From Scatomorpha sp036653715 (GTDB lineage: Bacteria; Bacillota; Clostridia; Oscillospirales; Oscillospiraceae), in NCBI GenBank assembly GCA_036653715.1, contig JAVVTL010000051.1:1-10982 (forward strand): a DNA stretch of 10,982 bases, read 5' to 3'. The translations under genes and the position numbers were made by a program. The first letter of the stretch is position 1. Each line of letters begins with the position of its first letter. This document shows positions 1 to 6,599 of this stretch, piece after piece. The notes beneath the pieces were generated by a model that made no database searches, had not been told where the DNA came from, and saw only the letters and a program-made list of their open reading frames with translations.

Positions 1-29
1 TATATCGCGTCGGCGATGCGATGATGGGA

Positions 30-1685
30 TTATTTGGGGAGGCGCAGGGTGATGGTGGTGCCTTCGCCGAGGGTGCTTTGGAGGTCTAAGTCGGCGTTGT
101 GGAGGAGGGCGGCGTGTTTGACTATGGAGAGGCCGAGGCCGGTGCCGCCTATCTCCTTGGAATGGCTCTTGTCCACGCGGTAAAAGCGCTCAAACACGCG
201 GGAGAGATGTTCCTGCGGGATGCCTATGCCGGTGTCGGCGACGGAGAGGGTGACGGCATTTTCGTCCTCGCCTATGGAGACGGTGACGCTGCCGCCCTCG
301 CGGTTATATTTTATCGCATTGTCGCAGAGGTTGAAGATTATGCCGGAGAGCAGCTGCGGCACGCCGTCGATGACGCCGACGTCCCCGTTCAGGGAGAGGG
401 TCACGCTGCGCTGCGCGGCGGCGGGCTTCAGGCTTTGCAGTACCTCCTCCGCGAGCGGCACAAGGTCTGTCGGCTCTCTTTGCAGGTCCTCGCCGCCCTC
501 GTCGAGGCGGGAGAGGCCGATGATATCGTCCACGAGCCTTGTCATGCGTTGTGCCTCAAAATAAATCTGCTGCGTAAAACGGCGCTCGTCCTCGGGCTTC
601 ACGAGGCCGCTTTGCAGCAGCTCGGCGCAGCCGGAGATGGAGTGAATCGGCGTTTTCAGCTCGTGCGAAACGTTGGCGGTAAATTCGCGGCGCATCTGCT
701 CGGCGCGGGTTTTGGCGGTCACGTCGAATATGAGCAGCGCCGCGCCGCTCACGACGCCTGCGGAAAACACGGGGCTGGCGTTAAGCTGAAAGGTGCCGCC
801 GGAAAGCTCGCAGGTAAGCTCCGCCTCCGCGCCGCCGAGCGCCCTGTCGAGCAGCTCGCGCATGGAGAGGCTCCTGTGCAGGGTCAGAATGTCGCGCCCG
901 ACGCAGGCGGCGTCCGCGCCGAAAATTCGCGCCGCGCTGTCGTTTATGGTGAGGATGACGCCCTTGGCGTTCAGGAGGATAAGCCCCTCGTTCATGCTGC
1001 CGGTGACTGCCTCAAGCTCGTTCTGCCGCCGCGCGAGGTCCTTGCTCTGCGCGTCAATCTCCCGATGCTGGTGCTCGATGCGTGAGAGCAGGGGCGCAAG
1101 CTCCTCATAGGTGTCGTTCTCAAGCGGGCTGTCAAGGTCGAGCGCGTTCAGCGGGCGCACAATGCGCTTGGCGAGCCGCGAGGCGAGGATAAAGGACAAT
1201 ATGAACGCGGCGGCGACGATGACAAGTATCGGCTGTGTCATCATGAGCAGAAAGGCAAAGGGCGTATATTGGTTGCCGGAGAGCCGCAGAACGCTGCCGT
1301 CGGGCAGGCGGCGGGCGCAATAAAACTGCCGCTCAAGCAGGGTGGCGGAATCGCGCGCGCCCTCCCCGCTGCCGCTCTCGAGTGCGGATTTTATCTCGGG
1401 TCTGTCGGCGTGATTTTCCATTGAGGCGGCGTCGGCGACGTTATCGAACAGGACGCGCCCGTCGGCGGCGACAAGGGTGACGCGGCAGTCGCGCAGCTCA
1501 AGCGCCTCAAGATACGCCATGCCGCCTTCGCTGACGCCGCGGACGGCAAGCGCCGTCTCCGTCTCCAATTGGTTCTGCTGGGAGGCGGTAAAGTATTCGT
1601 AGAGCACGCCGGTGACGAGGACAAGCCCGGAGAGAAGTATGACGAGCGAGACGAGGAGGATGGAGCGAAAAATGCGTTTTGTCAT
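30..1685 (-). CDS. phoR: Phosphate-regulon sensor histidine kinase PhoR
   Basis: Membrane sensor kinase of 551 residues that phosphorylates the response regulator encoded just upstream. Seen in the sequence: a first membrane helix at about residues 8-29, an extracytoplasmic segment to about 145, a second helix at about 147-169, a charged HAMP-like linker, and a PAS-like region at about 225-325. The H box FTANVSHELKTP follows with the phosphoacceptor His341. The ATPase domain has an N box around Asn452/Asn456, a G1 box DTGIGIP at 484-490 and a G2 box GGTGLGLS at 513-520. Length and domain order fit Gram-positive PhoR. The ATG start overlaps the phoB stop by 4 bases (ATGA), so translation is probably coupled and phoR is the distal gene of the pst-pho operon. 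The two cysteines in the outer segment (67 and 123) could form a disulfide, which is speculation. Assignment to phosphate sensing rests on context as well as domains; the kinase class itself is certain. Confidence 0.93.
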   Translation of the reverse strand: MTKRIFRSILLVSLVILLSGLVLVTGVLYEYFTASQQNQLETETALAVRGVSEGGMAYLEALELRDCRVTLVAADGRVLFDNVADAASMENHADRPEIKSALESGSGEGARDSATLLERQFYCARRLPDGSVLRLSGNQYTPFAFLLMMTQPILVIVAAAFILSFILASRLAKRIVRPLNALDLDSPLENDTYEELAPLLSRIEHQHREIDAQSKDLARRQNELEAVTGSMNEGLILLNAKGVILTINDSAARIFGADAACVGRDILTLHRSLSMRELLDRALGGAEAELTCELSGGTFQLNASPVFSAGVVSGAALLIFDVTAKTRAEQMRREFTANVSHELKTPIHSISGCAELLQSGLVKPEDERRFTQQIYFEAQRMTRLVDDIIGLSRLDEGGEDLQREPTDLVPLAEEVLQSLKPAAAQRSVTLSLNGDVGVIDGVPQLLSGIIFNLCDNAIKYNREGGSVTVSIGEDENAVTLSVADTGIGIPQEHLSRVFERFYRVDKSHSKEIGGTGLGLSIVKHAALLHNADLDLQSTLGEGTTITLRLPK

Positions 1686-2356
1686 TCGGGTACCTCCATC
1701 CTATAGCCGACGCCGCGCACGGTGGCGATACAGTCGCCGCAGACGCCGAGCTTCGAGCGCAGGGTGCGGATATGCACGTCCACCGTGCGCGTTTCGCCGT
1801 CGTAATCGAGCGCCCAGACCTCCGAGAGGAGGCGGTCACGCGTGAAGACCACGCCGGGATTTTCGAGGAAGAGCCGCAGCAGGTCAAATTCCTTGAGCGT
1901 GAGCGTGACGCGTTTTCCCGCCGCAAAGACGGTGTGCTCGTCCGGCCGCATGAGGATTTCCCCGGCGGAAAGCTCGCTCTGTTCGGTTTTCGGCGCAGTG
2001 CGGCGCAGGACGGCCTTGACGCGCGAGACCATCTCGAGCATACCGAAGGGCTTTGCAAGATAGTCGTCCGCGCCGAGGTCGAGGCCGACGACCTTGTCGT
2101 ACTCCGTGCCCTTCGCGGTGGACATGATGACGGGTATGCCGCGCGTCGCGGGGCGGGCGCGAAGCCTGCGCAAAATTGAGAGGCCGTCCTCGCCGGGGAG
2201 CATAATGTCGAGCAGTATAAGCTCCGGCGCGCGCTTTTCGAGCGCGGCAAAAAACGCCTCGCCGTCGGGGAAGCCGAGCGCCTCGAAGCCGGAGGCATTC
2301 AGCGCGTAGAGCATCATATCGCGGACGCCGGCGTCGTCCTCCACACAGCAAATCAC
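1682..2356 (-). CDS. phoB: Phosphate-regulon response regulator, OmpR/PhoB family
   Basis: DNA-binding response regulator of 224 residues, the expected output partner of PhoR; in Gram-positives it is often called PhoP. The receiver domain (about 1-118) shows the acidic pocket Glu6-Asp7-Asp8, phosphoacceptor Asp50 in LLDIMLPGEDG, Ser79/Thr80 and Lys102 in AKPFG. A winged-helix domain (about 128-222) ends in the typical TVRGVGYRME. I chose a GTG start at 2356. It overlaps the phoU stop in a GTGA 4-base junction, gives the family's normal N-terminus directly before the first beta strand (MICCVEDD), and has GGGGGAAG just upstream. An in-frame ATG further upstream at 2401 would add 15 residues (MGSLFDDRE...) that do not belong to the fold and would lie inside phoU. 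The stop overlaps the phoR start by 4 bases. The likely target is the repeat cluster upstream of pstS. Confidence 0.93.
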   Translation of the reverse strand: MICCVEDDAGVRDMMLYALNASGFEALGFPDGEAFFAALEKRAPELILLDIMLPGEDGLSILRRLRARPATRGIPVIMSTAKGTEYDKVVGLDLGADDYLAKPFGMLEMVSRVKAVLRRTAPKTEQSELSAGEILMRPDEHTVFAAGKRVTLTLKEFDLLRLFLENPGVVFTRDRLLSEVWALDYDGETRTVDVHIRTLRSKLGVCGDCIATVRGVGYRMEVPE

Positions 2357-3009
2357 AGTGCTTCCCCCCCGTGGCTCCCGGTCATCGAAAAGACTACCCA
2401 TTCGGCGATATTCGTCGCGTGGTCGCCGATGCGCTCGAAGTATTTGGCAATCATGAGCAGGTCAAGCGCATATTCCGCATCGGTGCCGGGGGCGGCAAAA
2501 AGGGCGATGAGCGAGGCCTTGATTTTGTCAAAGAAGTCGTCCACGACGTCGTCATAGGCTATGACGGAATTTGCGAGGGCGACGTCCTTTTTCACGAAGG
2601 CGTCCACGCTGCCGGTGACCATTTTTATGGTGGCACGCGCCATGTCGCCTATATGGAGGGTGTCGTCCGAGGCGCTGATGTTCGCAAGGGTGACGATTTC
2701 GGCGATGTCCCGCGCCTGGTCGCCGATGCGCTCCATGTCGGTTATAATCTTGAGTGCGGAGGAGATGACGCGCAAATCCCGCGCCACGGGCTGCTGCTGC
2801 AAAAGCAGGCGGAGACAAAGCGCCTCTATGTCCCGCTCTCGGCGGTCGATTTTTTCCTCCAGCTCGGAGACGTCCCGGGCGAGGGCGAGGTCGCCCCCGA
2901 GCAGAGCCTTCGCCGCCATGGCGATGGCGTTTTCGCAGAGAGCGCCCATGGTTATCATTTCCGTGTCCAAAAGCGCAAGCTGCTCGTCGAATTTTGACCT
3001 CATATTCAT
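2353..3009 (-). CDS. phoU: Phosphate transport system regulatory protein PhoU
   Basis: All-helical cytoplasmic protein of 218 residues, the usual PhoU length. PhoU is known to connect the PstB/PstC transporter to the PhoR kinase and to dampen signalling when phosphate is plentiful. Two tandem PhoU repeats are visible, each with its metal-cluster motif: DMERIGDQARDIAE at about residues 91-104 and YFERIGDHATNIAE at about 190-203. The ATG start at 3009 overlaps the pstB stop in an ATGA junction, and GGGAGG lies 5 bases upstream. A second in-frame ATG two codons later is too far from that ribosome binding site to be preferred. The 3' end overlaps the GTG start of phoB by 4 bases. Placement between pstB and phoB/phoR fits its known role as the bridge between transport and signalling. 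Confidence 0.96.
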   Translation of the reverse strand: MNMRSKFDEQLALLDTEMITMGALCENAIAMAAKALLGGDLALARDVSELEEKIDRRERDIEALCLRLLLQQQPVARDLRVISSALKIITDMERIGDQARDIAEIVTLANISASDDTLHIGDMARATIKMVTGSVDAFVKKDVALANSVIAYDDVVDDFFDKIKASLIALFAAPGTDAEYALDLLMIAKYFERIGDHATNIAEWVVFSMTGSHGGEAL

Positions 3010-3755
3010 CCAAACCTCCCGGTGATGTAGTCCTCCGTGCGCTTGTCGTGCGGCATGGAGAACATCTGCTCCGTGACGCCAAGCTCAATTAACTCTCCAA
3101 GCAGAAAGAACGCCGTCCTGTCGGAGATACGCACGGCCTGCTGCATGTTATGTGTCACTATAATAATAGTATAGCTTTTTTTAAGCTCCGCCGCAAGCTC
3201 TTCTATTTTGGCGGTGGAGATGGGGTCGAGGGCGCTTGTCGGCTCGTCCATAAGCAGCACCTCCGGCTCGACGGCGAGCGCCCGTGCGATGCAGAGCCGC
3301 TGCTGCTGACCGCCGGAAAGGCCGAGCGCGGACTTCTTCAGTCTGTCCTTAACCTCGTCCCAAATGGCGGCGTCGCGCAGGGAGCGCTCGACAATATCGT
3401 CCAACAGCGCCCGCGAGCGGACGCCGTGCGTGCGCGGGCCGTAGGCGACGTTGTCGTAGACGCTCATGGGGAAGGGGTTCGGCTTTTGGAACACCATGCC
3501 GACGCGTTTGCGCAGGAGGTTCACGTCCATGCCGCCGTAAATTTCCTCGCCGTCGAGCCGCACGCTGCCGCTGTGGCGACAGCCCTCCACGAGGTCGTTC
3601 ATGCGATTCAGGGTCTTGAGAAAGGTGGATTTTCCGCAGCCGGAGGGGCCGATGAGCGCCGTTATCCCCTCTGCGGGCACGTCAAGGCTGACGGCCTTCA
3701 GCGCCCTGAAGGAGCCGTAATACAAATCAAGATTTTCAACGGTGAATTTATCCAT
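3006..3755 (-). CDS. pstB: Phosphate ABC transporter ATP-binding protein PstB
   Basis: Cytoplasmic ATPase of 249 residues that powers phosphate import through PstC/PstA. All ABC motifs are intact: Walker A GPSGCGKST at 36-44, Q-loop Gln90 in FQKPNPFP, signature LSGGQQQR at 146-153, Walker B LLMDEP with Asp170/Glu171, D-loop SALDP, and switch His202 in THNM. The extended FQKPNPFPMSVYDNVAYGPR stretch is characteristic of PstB rather than of other ABC ATPases. The ATG at 3755 has GGGAGA 5 bases upstream. The gap to pstA is 21 bases, the second largest within the transporter genes, and the stop overlaps phoU by 4 bases. Confidence 0.97.
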   Translation of the reverse strand: MDKFTVENLDLYYGSFRALKAVSLDVPAEGITALIGPSGCGKSTFLKTLNRMNDLVEGCRHSGSVRLDGEEIYGGMDVNLLRKRVGMVFQKPNPFPMSVYDNVAYGPRTHGVRSRALLDDIVERSLRDAAIWDEVKDRLKKSALGLSGGQQQRLCIARALAVEPEVLLMDEPTSALDPISTAKIEELAAELKKSYTIIIVTHNMQQAVRISDRTAFFLLGELIELGVTEQMFSMPHDKRTEDYITGRFG

Positions 3756-3776
3756 AATTATCTCCCAAAGCCGCCC

Positions 3777-4622
3777 CTATGTGCGGGACAGGCGTTTTGC
3801 GACGAAGCCCGAGAGGGCGTTTATGAGGATGACGAGCAGAAGCAGCACGACAGCCGTGGCGTAGGTTTGGTCGATGTACAGCCCCTCGCCGGAGATGGCG
3901 TACATGTGGACGGAGAGGGTTCGCGCGGAGTCAAATACGCTCCCGGCGGCGACGGCAACGGTGCCTGCGGTGTAGATAAGCGCCGCGGATTCGCCGACGA
4001 TGCGCCCGACGCCGAGTATGACGCCGGAGAGAATGCCCGGCACGGCGGAGGGCAGGACAATCCGCGCGACGGTCCTGAGCTTGCCCGCGCCGAGGCCGAA
4101 GCTCCCCTCGCGGTAGCTGTCCGAGACGCCAAGCAGCGCCTCCTCCGTCGTGCGCATGACGAGCGGCAGTATCATGACGGCGAGCGTGCAGGCACCGGAG
4201 AGGAGCGACAGCCCCCAGCCGAGGCGCTTTACGAAAAAGAGCGCGCCGAACAGGCCGTAGACGATTGAGGGAATGCCCGAGAGCGTCTCCGCCGTGAGTC
4301 GGACGAGGCCGACAAGCTTGTTTCCTCGCCCCGCGTACTCGACGAGGTATATAGCCGCGCCAATGCCGACGGGGACGGCGAGCAGCAGCGCCGCCGCCGT
4401 CATAAAAAGCGTGTTTATGAGCGCGGGCATGAGCGACACGTTCTCGGAATTATAGTTCCACGCAAAGAGCGAGGGGCGCAGGTGCGGCACGCCCTTTATG
4501 AGAATATAGCCCACAAGCACCAGCAGCACGGCCATGGTGAGGCCCGCCGCCGTCCAAACCGCGAGCCGCAAAAACAGGGAGAGCGGGTCGCGCTGTCTGC
4601 GAATTTTTGTGCCGCCGTTCAT
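3777..4622 (-). CDS. pstA: Phosphate ABC transporter permease PstA
   Basis: Inner-membrane permease of 281 residues that forms the phosphate channel with PstC. About six hydrophobic segments are visible, starting with one at about 19-43 and ending with one near 252-275. The cytoplasmic coupling (EAA) loop runs at about residues 160-197, containing EEALLGVSDSYREGSFGLGA and the downstream LPSAVPGI, which docks onto PstB. The motif AETLSGIPSIVYGLFG (111-126) is typical of the PstA/PstC family. The ATG start overlaps the pstC stop by 4 bases (ATGA). PstA rather than PstC is inferred from its second position and from the C-terminal YATAVVLLLLVILINAL pattern. Confidence 0.95.
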   Translation of the reverse strand: MNGGTKIRRQRDPLSLFLRLAVWTAAGLTMAVLLVLVGYILIKGVPHLRPSLFAWNYNSENVSLMPALINTLFMTAAALLLAVPVGIGAAIYLVEYAGRGNKLVGLVRLTAETLSGIPSIVYGLFGALFFVKRLGWGLSLLSGACTLAVMILPLVMRTTEEALLGVSDSYREGSFGLGAGKLRTVARIVLPSAVPGILSGVILGVGRIVGESAALIYTAGTVAVAAGSVFDSARTLSVHMYAISGEGLYIDQTYATAVVLLLLVILINALSGFVAKRLSRT

Positions 4623-5470
4623 ACGCCCGACCTCCTTTTCAGAAGTGAGAAGGAGAGGTTTATGATGAGGATGAAGACAAAGAGCACGACCGCCGTGCCG
4701 ATGAGCGCCTCTCTGTGCAGGTCGGCGGAATAGCCCATCTCGAGCACGATGTTCGTCGTCAGCGTTCGGACGCCGGAGAGAATGCTCTCGGGGATTACCG
4801 GCTGATTTCCGGCGACCATCTTGACCGCCATCGTCTCGCCTATCGCGCGGCCCACGCCGAGCACGACGGCGGCGAAAACGCCGCTTTTTGCCGCGGGGAG
4901 CGAGGCGAAAAACACGCTGCGCTCATGCGAAGCGCCGAGCGCGAGCGAGCCCTCATAGTAGCTCTCGGGCACGGCTCGGAGCGCCGCCTCGGACACGCTG
5001 ACGATGGTCGGCAATATCATCATGCCGAGCAGCAGAGAGGCGGTGAGCACGCTCATGCCCCGCCCGCCGAGGTTATCGCGCACCAAGGGGACGAGCACGA
5101 CAAGCCCAAAAAAGCCGTAGACCACCGAGGGAATGCCCGCTAAGAGGTCAATGGCGGGCTTCATGAAGCGATACAGCCGCTTGGGGCAAAAGCGCGCCAT
5201 ATAGACGGCGGTCAAAAGTCCTATGGGGACGCCGACGACGAGCGCGCCCGCCGTCACATAGATGCTGCCGACTATCATGGGCAGAATGCCGTATATGTTG
5301 TTCGCCGGCCGCCATTCCGTGCCGAACAGGAATTTCCCGACGCCGATTTTGGCGATGGCGGGCGCGCCGTCCGCGAAAAGGAAGACGCAGATGAGGACAA
5401 CCGCCGCAATTGAGACGCAGGCGGTCAGGAAAAATATCGCCCTCATGAAGGATTCTCTGAATTTAATCAC
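4619..5470 (-). CDS. pstC: Phosphate ABC transporter permease PstC
   Basis: Inner-membrane permease of 283 residues, partner of PstA. The first helix lies at about 10-33, followed by the short outer segment FLFGTEWRPANNIYGILPMI that is typical of PstC. The EAA coupling loop is at about 161-199 (EAALRAVPESYYEGSLALGA through LPAAKSGV). The motif VGRAIGETMAVKMVAGN near 206-222 is strongly conserved in PstC. The start is a GTG at 5470: GGAGGT (plus-strand positions 5476-5481) stands 5 bases upstream and no better ATG exists before the first helix. It is separated from pstS by 49 bases that contain a strong hairpin, and it overlaps pstA by 4 bases. Confidence 0.96.
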   Translation of the reverse strand: MIKFRESFMRAIFFLTACVSIAAVVLICVFLFADGAPAIAKIGVGKFLFGTEWRPANNIYGILPMIVGSIYVTAGALVVGVPIGLLTAVYMARFCPKRLYRFMKPAIDLLAGIPSVVYGFFGLVVLVPLVRDNLGGRGMSVLTASLLLGMMILPTIVSVSEAALRAVPESYYEGSLALGASHERSVFFASLPAAKSGVFAAVVLGVGRAIGETMAVKMVAGNQPVIPESILSGVRTLTTNIVLEMGYSADLHREALIGTAVVLFVFILIINLSFSLLKRRSGV

Positions 5471-5487
5471 GCTCTACCTCCGGTCAA

Positions 5488-5513
5488 GGCGGCGGAGAGA
5501 AGTCCCCGCCGCC
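5488..5513 (-). promoter_or_regulatory. Intercistronic hairpin between pstS and pstC
   Basis: An 11-bp GC-rich stem with a 4-base loop lies in the transcript between the pstS stop and the pstC ribosome binding site: arms 5503-5513 and 5488-5498, loop 5499-5502, with one G-U pair. No T-run follows it in the transcribed direction (TTGACCGG comes next), so it is not a standard intrinsic terminator. Such hairpins commonly protect the 3' end of the upstream message or lower read-through, giving more binding protein than permease. That role is inferred from position and stem strength. Confidence 0.6.
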
Positions 5514-5519
5514 CGTGCA

Positions 5520-6398
5520 TTATCCTATTACGTCCGACCAGACGACGGCGTCGCCGGTGAATATGCGCATTACCTGCTCGCTTGTGAGCGCCGTGACCGT
5601 GCTCTCGTTGTTCACGATGACCGCGATGCCGTCGGTTGCGATGACGGTGGCGGCAAGCCCGAGCGCGATTTCGGAATCCTTCAGCTCGCGGGAGGCCATG
5701 CCGAGGTCACAGACGCCTTCGGCGGCGTTTTGGATGCCGGTGCTCGAGTCGCTCTGCTGGATTTCAACGGTCACGCCGGGGTTTTTGGCGATATACGCCT
5801 CCTTGAGCTTTTCCATGACCGGGGTGACGGAGCTGGAGCCGGAGACGACGGTCTTGCCCTCGCTCATGCCGCCGCTATAGGCCGGGGCGTTTTTGAGCGC
5901 GATGTAGCCGTTTGCCTCGACCACCGACTGCCCGTCGGCGGAGAGGATGAAGTCCATGAAGTCGCTTGCGTTTTCGCTCAGGGCTTCGCGGGCGACGAGG
6001 TTGAAGGGGCGGGCGATTTTATAGGAGCCGTTCTCGATGCTTGCGACGGAGGGGGCGGCGCCGTCGATTTCGACAGCCCTGACAGTGTCGTTCAGCGAGC
6101 CGAGGGAGATGTAGCCGATGGCGTAGAGGTCGCCGGAAACGGTGGTCATCATGACGGAGGTGGAATCCGTGACGGCGGCGTTGGCGGTGGTGCGGTCGAT
6201 TTTCTCGCCCGCCTCGTTCTTCTGCTGGACGCCGAAAAGCTCGATAAATGCGCCGCGCGTACCCGAGCCGTCCTCTCTTGAGACGACGCCGATGTCTTTG
6301 GCGGGGTCAAAGCCCGCGGGCTTTCCGGCGGAGCCGCAGCCCGTGAGCGCGGCGGCAAGCAGGGCAGTGCCCGTAAGAACAGCGAATAACTTTTTCAT
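5520..6398 (-). CDS. pstS: Phosphate-binding lipoprotein PstS, circularly permuted order
   Basis: Extracytoplasmic phosphate-binding lipoprotein of 292 residues that delivers phosphate to PstC/PstA. A signal peptide ends in the lipobox LTGC with Cys21 as the lipidation site. Phosphate-binding motifs are all present but in swapped order. SREDGSGTR (40-48), which normally lies in the middle of PstS, comes first. The segment that normally forms the N-terminus comes last: SGSSSVTPVMEKL (186-198), DSSTG (217-221), MASRELK (234-240), DGIAVIVN (256-263) and IFTGDAVVWSDV (279-290). The protein ends exactly where an ordinary PstS would continue into the SRE..SGTR segment. Arg41, Ser45, Gly46 and Thr47 match the known phosphate ligands, so function is probably retained. 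The ATG at 6398 has AAGGAGA 8 bases upstream. First gene of the operon. Confidence 0.92.
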   Translation of the reverse strand: MKKLFAVLTGTALLAAALTGCGSAGKPAGFDPAKDIGVVSREDGSGTRGAFIELFGVQQKNEAGEKIDRTTANAAVTDSTSVMMTTVSGDLYAIGYISLGSLNDTVRAVEIDGAAPSVASIENGSYKIARPFNLVAREALSENASDFMDFILSADGQSVVEANGYIALKNAPAYSGGMSEGKTVVSGSSSVTPVMEKLKEAYIAKNPGVTVEIQQSDSSTGIQNAAEGVCDLGMASRELKDSEIALGLAATVIATDGIAVIVNNESTVTALTSEQVMRIFTGDAVVWSDVIG

Positions 6399-6448
6399 TT
6401 TGCATTTCTCCTTGCAATCTTTTTACTATTATTTGTTCATCGTCTGCA

Positions 6449-6503
6449 ATGATACCGCCGCAAAGTAAAATCTAAAAGATAAGCGATGTTAAATCAAGGT
6501 AAA
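6449..6503 (-). promoter_or_regulatory. pst operon promoter with PhoB/PhoP-box-like repeats
   Basis: Read on the minus strand, hexamers resembling the TT(A/T)ACA half-sites of Gram-positive PhoP boxes recur at 11-base steps: TTTACC (6503-6498), TTAACA (6492-6487), the poorer TATCTT (6481-6476) and TTTTAC (6470-6465). A -10-like TATCAT follows at 6454-6449 with no good -35 at the proper distance, as expected for a promoter that depends on an activator. Transcription would start near 6442, about 44 bases before the pstS ATG. Repeats and spacing are visible; binding by the PhoB encoded in this operon is inferred. Confidence 0.55.
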
Positions 6504-6518
6504 GCGCCGCGAGTGACC

Positions 6519-6528
6519 CCCGCGCGGG
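6519..6528. promoter_or_regulatory. GC palindrome in the divergent intergenic region
   Basis: A perfect 10-base palindrome, CCCGCGCGGG, lies between the two divergent promoters and 2 bases upstream of the -35 element of the dehydrogenase gene. No T-run flanks it, so it is not a terminator. It might be an operator, but a chance palindrome in GC-rich DNA is equally possible. Confidence 0.25.
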
Positions 6529-6530
6529 TG

Positions 6531-6560
6531 TTTACAAGGAGAGTTATAATGTGATAATAT
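6531..6560 (+). promoter_or_regulatory. Promoter of the glycerol-1-phosphate dehydrogenase gene
   Basis: A -35-like TTTACA (6531-6536) is followed after 16 bases by GATAAT (6553-6558), each 5 of 6 matches to the sigma-70/SigA consensus. An alternative -10, TAATAT at 6555-6560, gives 18-base spacing. The start would be near 6566, leaving a leader of about 34 bases with AGGGGAG at 6586-6592 placed 7 bases before the ATG. It is divergent from the pst promoter. Confidence 0.55.
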
Positions 6561-6599
6561 AGCGGCACAACAAATATACGGCGACAGGGGAGCGATGGC

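Noticed and set aside
4..17. Small hairpin ATCGC-GTCG-GCGAT downstream of phoR as operon terminator
   Set aside because: The stem is only 5 bp and the window ends before any T-run could be seen, so it cannot be supported.
99..1085. Long open frame on the plus strand opposite phoR
   Set aside because: It is antisense to a clear kinase gene, has no recognisable domain or ribosome binding site, and reflects GC-rich codon use; the same holds for the frames opposite pstB/pstA (3150-4268), pstC/pstS (5262-6281) and the dehydrogenase gene (6981-7883, minus).
2357..2401. Longer response regulator starting at the ATG at 2401
   Set aside because: The extra residues precede the first beta strand of the receiver fold and lie inside phoU; the GTG at 2356 forms a 4-base overlap like the other junctions.
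5520..6398. pstS as a truncated or frameshifted pseudogene
   Set aside because: The frame is open from an intact lipoprotein signal to a stop, and every expected PstS motif is present once; only the order differs.
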